From NCBI RefSeq assembly GCF_018991925.1, contig NW_024755055.1, forward strand, positions 236,520-300,519: DNA of 64,000 nt. Direction: 5' to 3'. Under the pieces are notes generated by a model. The model saw nothing but the letters and a program-made list of their open reading frames with translations. It did not search any database and was not told the origin of the DNA. This DNA is from Homarus americanus (lineage: Eukaryota > Arthropoda > Malacostraca > Decapoda > Nephropidae). This document shows, piece by piece, positions 22,326-64,000 of the stretch. Position 1 is the first letter of the stretch, and the number at the start of each line of letters is the position of its first letter. The position numbers and the translations under genes are program-made.

Positions 22326-22726
22326 ACCCACATATATACTGGTAATTACCATGTACTGTAGAGTACTGTACTCTATTGGTATCTGCAGATTTCATTTCTT
22401 TTCTACTTCATTGATGTTTGTTTCCATCACAATAAAACTACAGTAAATATATTAAAACCGTTTTAACCAAAATATTTAATTCTAAAATCATGGTGCAGTA
22501 CATCTTATACACCAGCAAATACATACGGTACTTATACTATACGAAATGCAATATACAGTAAAAATACAATTGAGAGCGTTGAGCAGTTCTTCCTTCTCAT
22601 GGCCATTTATCAACTAACCACCTACCACCACCCAATGGTGAACAGTTTGTTCACCAACAACAAACTACTGTACTGTACTTTACAACCTCCAATTTGTACC
22701 CAAGCCACTATACTACAGGCACGGTA

Positions 22727-23085
22727 CAGTGATATCTCCATTAGCCGTAACAATTGGTGTAGAGCACTTCCGGGAATGAGAGATTTCCAGGCAATGAGAC
22801 AATTCTTTCAGAGCTGAAAAAAAATCCCTTATCCCCGGAATTTTCTGGGTACCATGAAAATTTTCTTCGAAGTTCCAGAAATTGTGCATTGTATCATCTC
22901 TTGAACCCGGAACGAAATCCCCCATCCCCAGATTTTTCCAGAAAATGTACCCCCCAGAAAATCGTTCCAAAATCCGCAATTTTCTGGAAAATTCCAGCCT
23001 TGGGAACGATTTTCCGAGATTATTTCAATTCCGGCTATCGGCGAATTTCGGTTTAGAGGAATTCCGGCTAACGGAGATATTACCG
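22727..23085. mobile_element. Small TIR element (MITE)
   Basis: Left CAGTGATATCTCCATTAGCC and inverted right ACGGTAATATCTCCGTTAGCC match over about 18 bp. The left end follows TA. The interior has several TTTTC(T/C)GG(A/G)A motifs. Overlapping ORFs are shadows of this composition. Confidence 0.6.
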
Positions 23086-25279
23086 TTTGTATTTCCTGGT
23101 TTTCCCAATCTGTAAAAGTGAGTTGGTGACAGAAGGAGCATCCAGCTTTAAACTTGCTACAAATTTGCCTGATGATAACCAAGACACCATGCCATCAGGC
23201 AATCACAGTTAACCCACACAAGCATGGAAAATGCTGATAAAGCGCTGATGATGAAATTAGACATTGCAATATCACATGTCGGGCATTTTGGAGGCATGAT
23301 CTTGGGGGTAGATTGACTAAAAATCACAAACTCCGATAAACTTCTAACAGGTAAAAATGTACGCAATTCTGCTGAGGTGGGAACACTTCTTGGGTCCTCT
23401 GTTCTTCCACATAACGTCCACAACAAAGAAAAGGTATGTGGTAAAAGAGGATGGCCAATAACACCGTAACAAAATGTGACACCAAACAAACACCTTACCA
23501 CTTAATTTGCGACAGAATGATAAATAATGAATGTTAAGCAGGGAAGCCTTGTTTTCATGTTGCAATCACACAAATCTGTACTGTACAGAGCTAGATATAG
23601 TATTAGCTATAATGAAACACATCACAACACACAAACAGAATTATCTGAGAACTGCACAGTAGCTACCAGAATGTAATGATAATAGCATGCAGCCAAGAAG
23701 GGTCATTCTCCCTGCATCTTTTACCACTCAAAACCTGACTTCAACGTGTTGTGACATTTTCACTGTGCTGTGGAGGTGAAAGATGATCATTTAAGAATAC
23801 AGTACATACTATACATGTATAGTGTGTATCATCACAGGAGAGTGAGATGCTGCCATCACTACCAATCAACTCTCACTCCCCACACAGTAAACATTATAAC
23901 AACTGTACAACCTAACTCTAACACTTTATATCCCTCAAGCTCCCACCAACAGGCACTGATGATTTAAAAAACAAAAGCAGTAAGGGAGGACATCATCCCT
24001 CAGCTACTTTGGGGTGAATTAGCCATCAAGCCCCGGGAAAGACATCTCGAGCCCCTGGTGTCAGTGATGGTTTACAGGCCCTCATACCTCAGTTCCTCTA
24101 GGGCCCCCCTGCCACTTCATCTCACCCCTCTGTCCATAATACATTAAATGATTTCTCTATGAAATATAACCAAACTAAATTTTATAAGCTTTTATCATAT
24201 GATGAGATCAATATTATTTTTTCTGCATTTATTATACTTCAATATATACCTGTACTGTGTGTGTGTGTTGACGGCAACCCTGGGGAGTATCAGTCACACT
24301 GCCTCCTTGTGTAACAAAGGCTTAGTATTCAGTGTGTTGCATCAGCACTGCTCCTAAATGGCTGTCAAGTCTATGGGCCTCACTTTCCCTCATTACTGGG
24401 ACATGGTCTGATCCACATTCTGCCCACAGACCTGCAGCTCTTACTTTACATAAAATTTTCCAACTTTTCTTTATAGAAGTAACTTAATGTGAAAATCCCT
24501 TTACTGTAAAAATATGCCTTAATGGCATTGGCACCATGAATTAGCAATAATAATCTTATTCTTTTTATATAAGTAAACTATCCTTTCTCCACTTTCATAC
24601 CTATCTGTATTAACCAATCCTGGTGTTCCTACGGTACTTCAGGTGCTTCATTCCCCATCCTTACCTTGGCTTTAAAACCCCAAATTAAAATTGTATTAAA
24701 TTCAACTGCTGTGTCTGCTTCCTATAAATCTTCTAAAAAAAATTCTGCAAATATTTAGATACAATACTGTACTATATTCCTCACCGTCTTCTAAGATCCT
24801 ATTACAGTACAGTATTAGTTTATGCCCTCTTACTCCTACACTTTGGGGATTTTTGTTTATAGTCCAAGGATTTGTTTAGGCCAGACAGTGCTTTCTAGCT
24901 CTTGGTGACTCTCAACCCATAAGTGACACAGTGTACTGTAGATGGACCTTAAGTGACATTGATCCCAACAAGAACACCAGAAAATTATCTATATAATACC
25001 TGTACACAGCATATGTGAAGCAAAAACTGAAAATCAGGGAGGAACAAAACCCAATGCCTTTCCTCACAAGATATGTATGAAGAAATAAAATAATAAGCAA
25101 TGGGAAGGGATTTGTAGTTCATTCATTCTTAATCTGCCCACCACACATATACCGGCAGTATAATTTCAAAATAACATACGGTACGGTACTATCTACACAT
25201 TTATACAATACCAAAATGCACTAACTCTCACATTAGTTTCCTGTTAACACCACCTCACACTTTATTACTGCTGAAACAC
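23086..25279. other. Intergenic, nothing supported
   Basis: Many dispersed TACAGTA/TACTGTA heptamers and a (TG)n of about 7 units at 24257. No exon, RNA gene or complete element could be supported. Confidence 0.5.
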
Positions 25280-26125
25280 TTCCTCTACTGCCACTGTAAC
25301 ACTATCTCACTTTACTGCTGTTGTGACACTATATAGTATCTCACTTTACTGCTGGAGTAACACTATACTGTACAGTATCTCACTTTACTGCTGTTGTAAC
25401 ACTATACAGTATCTCACTTTACTGCTGTTGTAACACTATACAGTATCTCACTTTACTGCTGTTGTAACACTATACAGTATCTCACTTTACTGCTGTTGTA
25501 ACACTATACAGTATCTCACTTTACTGCTGTTGTAACACTATACAGTATCTCACTTTACTGCTGTTGTAACACTATACAGTATCTCACTTTACTGCTGTTG
25601 TAACACTATACAGTATCTCACTTTACTGCTGTTGTAACACTATACAGTATCTCACTTTACTGCTGTTGTAACACTATACAGTATCTCACTTTACTGCTGT
25701 TGTAACACTATACAGTATCTCACTTTACTGCTGTTGTAACACTATACAGTATCTCACTTTACTGCTGTTGTAACACTATACAGTATCTCACTTTACTGCT
25801 GTTGTAACACTATACAGTATCTCACTTTACTGCTGTTGTAACACTATACAGTATCTCACTTTACTGCTGTTGTAACACTATACAGTATCTCACTTTACTG
25901 TTGTAACACTATACAGTATCTCACTTTACTGCTGTTGTAACACTATACAGTATCCCACACTACTGTTGTAACACTATACAGTATCTCACTTTACTGCTGT
26001 TGTAACACTATACAGTATCTCGCACTACTGTTGTAACACTATACAGTATCTCACTTTACTGCTGTTGTAACACTATACAGTATCTCACACTACTGTTGTA
26101 ACACTATACAGTATCTCACTTTACT
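25280..26125. repeat. 34-bp minisatellite, about 24 copies
   Basis: Unit TATCTCACTTTACTGCTGTTG + TAACACTATACAG. Central copies (25380-25900) are practically identical; toward 26125 alternate copies carry an internal deletion (CACACTACTGTTG), creating a two-unit alternation. Confidence 0.95.
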
Positions 26126-26425
26126 GTTGTTGTAACACCAAGTTTCACTTTACTGTTGTTGTAACACCAATTTCCACTTTACTGTTGTTGTAACACCAAT
26201 TTTCACTTTACTGTTGTTGTAACAACAATTTTCACTTTACTGTAACACCAATTTTCACTTTACTGTTGCTGTAACACCAATTTTCACTTTACTGTTGCTG
26301 TAACACCAATTTTCATTTTACTGTTGCTGTAACACCAATTTTCACTTTACTGTTGTTGTAACACCAATTTTCACTTTACTGTTGCTGTAACACCAATTTT
26401 CACTTTACTGTTGTTGTGAATCCAC
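26126..26425. repeat. 29-bp minisatellite, about 10 copies
   Basis: Unit TTTTCACTTTACTGTTGTTG + TAACACCAA. It shares CACTTTACTG(C/T)TGTTGTAACAC with the preceding array and follows it directly. Confidence 0.95.
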
Positions 26426-26519
26426 ACTTTTAGCATTAGTGTGACTCGCATCTCACTTTACAGCTGCTCTAACAGCACTTATCACTATACTACTGCTGTT
26501 ACACCATTTCTTACTCTGC

Positions 26520-26850
26520 TGCTGCTGTAACACTAGCTATGTCTAGGGCTGCTGTAACACTAGCTATTTCTAGGGCTGCTGGAACACCAGCTATGTTTAG
26601 GGCTGTTGTAACACCAGCTATGTCTAGGGCTGCTGTAACACCAGCTATGTCTAGGGCTGCTGTAACACTAGCTATGTCTAGGGCTGCTGTAACACCAGCT
26701 ATGTCTAGGGCTGCTGTAACACTAGCTATTTCTAGGGCTGCTGGAACACCAGCTATGCCTAGGGCTGCTGGAACACCAGCTATGCCTAGGGCTGCTGTAA
26801 CACCAGCTATGCCTTGGGCTGCTGTAACACTAGCTATGTCAATATGGTTG
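26520..26850. repeat. 27-bp minisatellite, about 12 copies
   Basis: Unit TATGTCTAGGGCTGCTG + TAACACCAGC. The period is a multiple of three, so both strands are open for more than 110 codons (MSRAAVTPA-like repeats on +). It retains the GCTGTAACAC core of the two neighbouring arrays. Protein coding is unlikely. Confidence 0.93.
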
Positions 26851-26854
26851 TACA

Positions 26855-27190
26855 AGGATGATCAGCCCAAGGGCCACCGAGGCATCATTTGCTTAAGGTA
26901 TAGAAGCTGTTGCCAACACAACAACCACACCGTTAGTTAATGAGTTGCATGACCTAGTGTCAAGGAATAGTTCGAGACGACAACTCGCCAACTGCAATGG
27001 CTAACCATTACCCATGATCACGATCCACAAATCAATTAACATCCAGGTTCCTAATTACTGCTGGGTAGACAGAGCAAATGGCATAAAGAAACTTGCTCAT
27101 AGTTTCACCCTGCCCGGGGATCAAACTCGGGGCCACTCACCTGTGAAGCGAGCAGGTTGACCATTGACTAATCGTTGTACCAATAATTCA
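26855..27190 (-). mobile_element. tRNA-derived SINE, family B
   Basis: Read on the minus strand it starts near 27188 with GTTAGTCAATGG-like A-box material (CGATTAGTCAATGG), followed about 45 bases later by CCGAGTTTGATCCCCGGG (B box). The body runs to about 26855. Spacing of the two boxes fits a tRNA-like pol III promoter. The body differs from SINE family A. Confidence 0.6.
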
Positions 27191-28481
27191 CTAAATGTCT
27201 CGCAGGATACAAGTACAGTAATTACATCACTGAAATCACTAATGATTATTATTGACAAATTTATGTAGATTCTTCACCCTTTTTGATCACACTATTGATA
27301 TTACACTACAATTTCAAATTGGCAACCTCAATACTATATGTAATTCAGGTATGAAGATTGGCAACCATGGCCCTCCACTCTCAATGTTTTTAGACTGGTT
27401 ATATTGTATACTGTATTAGGCAGGATTTTATCAACATTCAAGCATATATTGCATTATCTCTTTAGAACAAGGCTGTTGAATGCTGGTGTTGCAGTTTCTG
27501 GGTACAGTATTCCCTGGTAAAGGACTCACCTACCAGTAGTTTCACTTGCACACACACAGGGTAATTTTGGAGACAGCCATCACTTTGTCAGATTTTTTCT
27601 TCAGGATTTTCCTTAAACTATTTCTTCCAATGCAGAAAATATAAATATGGTGGAGGGAACAACATAAATCTGATCTTATGAAAAACATATTTAAATCTCA
27701 ACACTAAATGTAGATGTTTATTGGCACTAAGGAGCTATTATATGACAGCAAACTTAACCCAGGATTATTAAACTAGGTTAAGTAGGCTTAATTTTTTTAA
27801 TTACTAATGGAAATACTGTACAGTAGATTAATGCCCATAACTTTCCTAGCACAAACTAAAAAGAGACCACTATATTTCCTATGAAGATTTCCCAGAGTTC
27901 ATGCACACTTTCCCTTGAACCTATATTGTACCAGTCAAAAATATAACTACAATAATAAAGCAGTAACCATTTCTTAAAATTATGTATATTTTCCTATCTT
28001 TTTTATAACCAAGATCAGTACAGTGCGTACTGTATTATAATGCTGTTAACCAACCCACTCGGTGATGTTGCCTACAAATGTCACAAAAAAAAATGTTGTT
28101 CTACTCATAATCTTGAATAATATAATGATCTTTACCCTTCATTATGGCTAACACCAAACGATTTTATTCAGCAGATAGAGACCCCCACACACAATGGGTT
28201 AAAGTTTAAGTATCTAAAAATATATGAATGGTGTATATTTTACACCATCTTTTAAAACAGGAATAAATTAACAATCATAACCTACATAACATACAAATTA
28301 AGTTAAGCCAAATAAGGTTATGTAAGTTCATTTTGCAGGTTCCAAAAGAAATACATTATACTGTAATCATGAAAGCAATTCTCAGGACTCCCGTTTTTTA
28401 TTTTTTTATTTGTTTTCATTGCACAAAATCTTTGCTCATTATTTTCCCAAGATGTAAGATGATAGTATCCTGCTTTGTTTC
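27191..28481. other. Intergenic, nothing supported
   Basis: AT-rich DNA with no recognisable exon, RNA or repeat. Confidence 0.5.
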
Positions 28482-29000
28482 TTATCTCCTGGGCTACCCT
28501 TGGTTAAATGTCTCCTGGGTTATCCTTGGTTAAATGTCTCCTGGGTTATCCTTGGTTAAATGTCTCCTGGGTTATCCTTGGTTAAATGTCTCCTGGGTTA
28601 TCCTTGGTTAAATGTCTCCTGGGTTATCCTTGGTTAAATGTCTCCTGGGTTATCCTTGGTTAAATGTCTCCTGGGTTATCCTTGGTTAAATGTCTCCTGG
28701 GTTATCCTTGGTTAAATGTCTCCTGGGTTATCCTTGGTTAAATGTCTCCTGGGCTATCCTTGGTTAAATGTCTCCTGGGCTATCCTTGGTTAAATGTCTC
28801 CTGGGCTATCCTTGGTTAAATGTCTCCTGGGCTATCCTTGGTTAAATGTCTCCTGGGCTATCTTGGTTAAATGTCTCCTGGGCTATCCTTGGTTAAATGT
28901 CTCCTGGGCTATCCTTGGTTAAATGTCTCCTGGGCTATCCTTGGTTAAATGTCTCCTGGGCTATCCTTGGTTAAATGTCTCCTGGGCTATCCTTGGTTAA
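28482..29000. repeat. 26-bp minisatellite, about 20 copies with two variant blocks
   Basis: Unit TCTCCTGGG(T/C)TATCCTTGG + TTAAATG. The first unit has GGGCTA, the next nine or so all have GGGTTA, and the remaining ten all have GGGCTA; one copy lacks a C (28861). Confidence 0.95.
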
Positions 29001-29689
29001 ATCAACACTGTGTATGTATGAACTAAACCAATGTAAACTTATAATGTATAGTTGACTAGTGTGATCCTACAGATGCTTTGTTGGTCACCTCAGTTATTTT
29101 GATAATTTTTACTGTGGATTTTGTATCAGTTCATCAGTGTTTCTTAAATTAAATAATTATATGTCAGCACTACAAACAGTACTAAACCTCACAGCATAAT
29201 ACCACCCAAATGAACCAAGACTTTTTCATATAATTGGATTTTTTTTTTTTGTAACCGATAGTAACAATCTGTAGCTTATTCATCATCATTTTGTTTGGCC
29301 TTACAGTAATGGTTCTTTTTTTCAATACATAAATGTTTGAATTCCATAGTGTGAAGTTGAGGTGATATTTCCCTTAAGCAAGCATGACAACCACTTTGTA
29401 TAATATAACCCAAGAGGAGCTTTTTCTCGAAAGGCTTAGTGGTATAGTCTAGAAATTTAAGCAGATGTAAGACTAAACAAACCAAATTGCATATCCTGAG
29501 AGCCTTAAAGTCAATTAAGTGAATCACCATCCATGAAACTGACGTGAAGCTCCCAACCACTGTGCACCGATTTGGATGTGCCAGTCCGAGCCAACAAAGA
29601 AGTTAATCTAAAGGGTCTTGAACTGTGTTAATTACCCCGAAAAGTTTATTCCCATTGCGTATAATACAAAGTTGCCAGGACTACTTACC
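29001..29689. other. Possible continuation of the minus-strand gene; no exon settled
   Basis: On the minus strand a protein-like stretch near 29500-29600 follows a possible acceptor (CCCTTAG), but its frame does not join the exon at 29690-29791 without an immediate stop. The 94-codon ORF at 29276-29560 has no domain I know. Confidence 0.3.
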
Positions 29690-29791
29690 TTCCCCTAGCA
29701 GAGTTGTTGTCATTGCCCTCTCGAGCCTTGCTTGCCTGGGGCCTGTTGTTTTTCGGCTTTTTTGCCCGTTTCTTCTTAGCGACCGCTGCAA
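29690..29791 (-). CDS. Unrecognised gene, exon 2
   Basis: On the minus strand, TGTCTTTCAG ends at 29792 and a strong donor GTAAGT begins at 29689. Between them one frame is open and continues the exon at 29877-29907 (a shared Ile codon). It encodes a very basic stretch, AAVAKKKRAKSRKTTGPRQA, then RLERAMTTTLLGE. Basic character suggests a nuclear or RNA-binding protein, but I do not recognise the family. If translation read through the donor it would stop two codons later, so a short 46-residue product is also possible. Confidence 0.5.
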
Positions 29792-29876
29792 CTGAAAGAC
29801 ACATTGGATAGTAACTACCTTCAAGACTTTAAATGCTTATATTCACCTATATTTTCATACCATAAATGTTACTTAC

Positions 29877-29907
29877 TGCGGCGATTCATTTCGGGCTTGG
29901 TGCTCAT
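29877..29907 (-). CDS. Unrecognised gene, first coding exon
   Basis: Minus-strand ATG at 29907 in context AAAATG starts MSTKPEMNRR and runs to the donor GTAAGT at 29876 (phase 1). The intron to the next exon is only 85 bp. The upstream DNA is GC-richer and CpG-bearing, as expected of a promoter. Downstream exons were not identified. Confidence 0.5.
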
Positions 29908-30214
29908 TTTCACTCGCCACGGGCCAAGTTCACCACTGGTTGACGGCACCAAGTGACGCCTCACATGCGCACCCTAACACCACAACCTTTATCACTCTTA
30001 TTTAGGTTTACCAGTGAAAAGGAATGATTTATAATGATAATTACTATATCACTAATTCATAAAATTATTGTTTCAAGATGGGGATTTAAATTGTTGGAAG
30101 AACATACGTGATTATTGATGTACTCCTCAAATGAAAAAAAAAAGTTATATATTCGATAACAAGCCGATTGGTTAACCCTTTATATCTGAATGGACATATA
30201 TTTGTTTAGTTACA
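29908..30214. promoter_or_regulatory. Probable shared bidirectional promoter region
   Basis: About 310 bp separates the minus-strand start codon at 29907 from the first possible start of DCAF15 at 30215 on the plus strand. The minus-proximal part has several CpGs (GGCACCAAGTGACGCC, CATGCGCACC). No TATA box at a convincing position was seen. The call rests on gene arrangement. Confidence 0.45.
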
Positions 30215-62580
<32,366 letters not shown>

Positions 62581-62628
62581 GTGAATATTGTATTGGTCTT
62601 TCTTAACTTTAACAAACACAGTACTGTA

Positions 62629-62916
62629 CAGGCAGTCCCCGACTTACGGCTGGGTTAGGGACCCAAATTCAGGTCGTAAGTCAAAAATGCGAAAATAATA
62701 CATAGAAAATCTAAAATGGTTGTCTTTTTTTTTCTCAGCACCACAAAACTCTCACTTTTAAGCTTGCCAGCCATTTTAAAGGGAATTACAAACGAAAATT
62801 TTGTCAGTACACGGCGCAATCACTAACGTGGGGACTCAAAAATACGTAATTTGAAAAAAATTTGGTACGACTGTGGCGGTCGTAAGTCCGGGTGGTCGTA
62901 AGTCGAGGAGTACCTG
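62629..62916. mobile_element. 288-bp Tigger-type MITE
   Basis: CAGGCAGTCCCCGACTTACG at the left and inverted CAGGTACTCCTCGACTTACG at the right, TA on both sides. Non-coding. Confidence 0.88.
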
Positions 62917-62918
62917 TA

Positions 62919-64000
62919 CAGTCTCTCCTCAACTTACGACGAGATTCCGTCCAAACGACCAGGTCGTAAGTCGAAAAGGCAAAAATAATACAAAGAAATT
63001 CTAAAATGAAATACAGTACAGTAAAAGTAATCAATAATGAAAATGAATAATTAGTGTTACTGTGCACTTACCTTTAATGTAGTCAGCTGAATGCACACAG
63101 GGCCTCAATAATTTTTTAATTAAGCATGTAGACTACATTAATTGGATGAAGCAGAGGAGGAGACAGGGCTGGGTGGGTCATCAAGTTCACTTTCTTTAGA
63201 CAGGCTAACATACTTGCTTGTTGAAGGTATTGGATCATCTTTAGGGCGTGAGGAGACAGCAGTGGGGGACTTCATAAAAAATATGTCCAATTTAGACTCC
63301 ACAGTTTGCCTTTTCTTTTCATTGTAATTCTTCCTGTAGCAAGCAAGTCCATCTTGGATCAGTCTGTCAACTTTTGCAAAACGCTCAACATTTTGATCCA
63401 TTTCTTCAAACATTTGTATCCCCTTATTAATAGTAGCAAATGCCTCTGCCATTTGTTTCACTGAAAACTTTTTGGGGGGTGTAGGCTCTTCTTCTACATT
63501 TTGTCTCTCTTCTTCCTTTGCAATTTTCTGTGCATCCAGTTCAATAAGATCCTTGTTACTTAGCTCTTCTGCTACACTTTCCACCAACTGCTCAACATCT
63601 TCATTATCAATTTCAAACTCCAGCTGTTGACCCATCTGCACTATCTTGTTACTAATCTCAGAAATTGCTTCATCTTCATTTAATCCTTTGAAACTGTTCA
63701 CATATCTTTTTAGGACCTTCTTCCATATTCCATTCATGCACTGGTCTGTAACCTCATCCCATGCTGCAGCTATGTTTTTTGTACATTACAAAAAGTTGTA
63801 GTTCTTCCAAAACTCTCTGAGCGTTTTCTCACCTTCAGTAGCAGCAATAGCCTGAGCAAAGGTCGTACGTAAATAATACGTTTTAAAAGCAGCAATAGCA
63901 CCTTGATCCATGGGTTGGATGATAGAGGTAGTCTTAGGTGGAAGGTAGACTACCTTAACATCAGGTTGCAGGTCGTCCAGGTGTGGTGGGTGTCCCGGAG
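62919..64000 (-). mobile_element. Tigger1-like transposon, truncated by window edge
   Basis: Begins with CAGTCTCTCCTCAACTTACG directly after the TA that also closes the preceding MITE. The minus strand carries transposase sequence to the window end. The other TIR lies beyond 64000. Confidence 0.85.
63138..64000 (-). pseudogene. TIGD1-like Tigger transposase, C-terminal part
   Basis: Read downward from 64000: LPPKTTSIIQPMDQGAIAAF (third catalytic Asp retained), RTTFAQAIAATEGEKTLREF, a TAA near 63784, then from 63737 an open 199-codon frame MNGIWKKVLKRYVNSFKGLN to the C-terminus (KKFSVKQMAEAF, ACYRKNYNEKKRQTVESKLD). Order and motifs match TIGD1-type Tigger transposases. The in-frame TAA makes this copy defective. 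Confidence 0.88.

Noticed and set aside
22599..23182. Overlapping ORFs on both strands around 22.7-23.1 kb
   Set aside because: Explained by the symmetrical TTTTCTGGAA-rich interior of a small TIR element.
26539..26940. 133-codon ORF of MSRAAVTPA repeats as a repetitive protein
   Set aside because: The 27-bp repeat period is divisible by three and the opposite strand is equally open; no splice or start context supports coding.
25280..29000. CRISPR array, because of regular short repeats
   Set aside because: Units are head-to-tail minisatellites with no unique spacers, in eukaryotic DNA with introns.

Overview
The window looks like nuclear DNA from an invertebrate animal, most likely an arthropod and perhaps a decapod crustacean. 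It has spliced genes with GT-AG introns of up to 11.5 kb, many microsatellites and minisatellites, degenerate arrays built on the arthropod telomere pentamer CCTAA, tRNA-derived SINEs, and a large load of pogo/Tigger DNA transposons and LINEs. The organism call is an inference from repeat style and protein similarity, not from a species-specific marker. There is no bacterial, viral or CRISPR-type system here.

Region 1-29.6 kb is gene-poor. It holds minisatellites (21-bp, degenerate CCTAA-based, 83-bp AT-rich, then 34-, 29-, 27- and 26-bp arrays), a 590-bp dispersed repeat present twice, the 3' end of a LINE with a tandemly repeated tail, several TIR elements (a long-TIR element with 8-bp direct flanks, Tigger-type elements flanked by TA, one nested inside another) and SINE remnants. 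I found no convincing host exon in this part; one 130-codon ORF at 15.2-15.6 kb is unexplained.

At 29.7-30.4 kb two transcription units appear to start back to back. A short minus-strand gene (two exons seen, product not recognised) lies about 300 bp from the first exon of a plus-strand gene running to the right edge. The plus-strand gene is the one well supported host gene: an orthologue of DCAF15, the DDB1/CUL4-associated substrate receptor. Ten core coding exons in consistent reading frame (plus two less certain ones) lie between 30.2 and 62.6 kb; the final exon(s) lie beyond the window. The conserved N-terminal segment, the CxxC...CxxH zinc site (split over intron 5) and the conserved C-terminal domain are all visible. 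The middle is expanded into a very long acidic, serine-rich region encoded mainly by one 1.5-kb exon.

The introns of DCAF15 collect transposons. Intron 1 (11.5 kb) carries an RTE-like LINE relic, a Tigger element with both TIRs and TA flanks but an inactivated transposase, two or three Tigger deletion derivatives, a LINE tail joined to a SINE, and a CR1-like LINE that inserted into another RTE-like LINE. Intron 5 has a MITE that is the sister of one at 19.8 kb, intron 6 and intron 8 have RTE-like LINE pieces (the latter split by a SINE), and the last intron has two Tigger elements sharing one TA.
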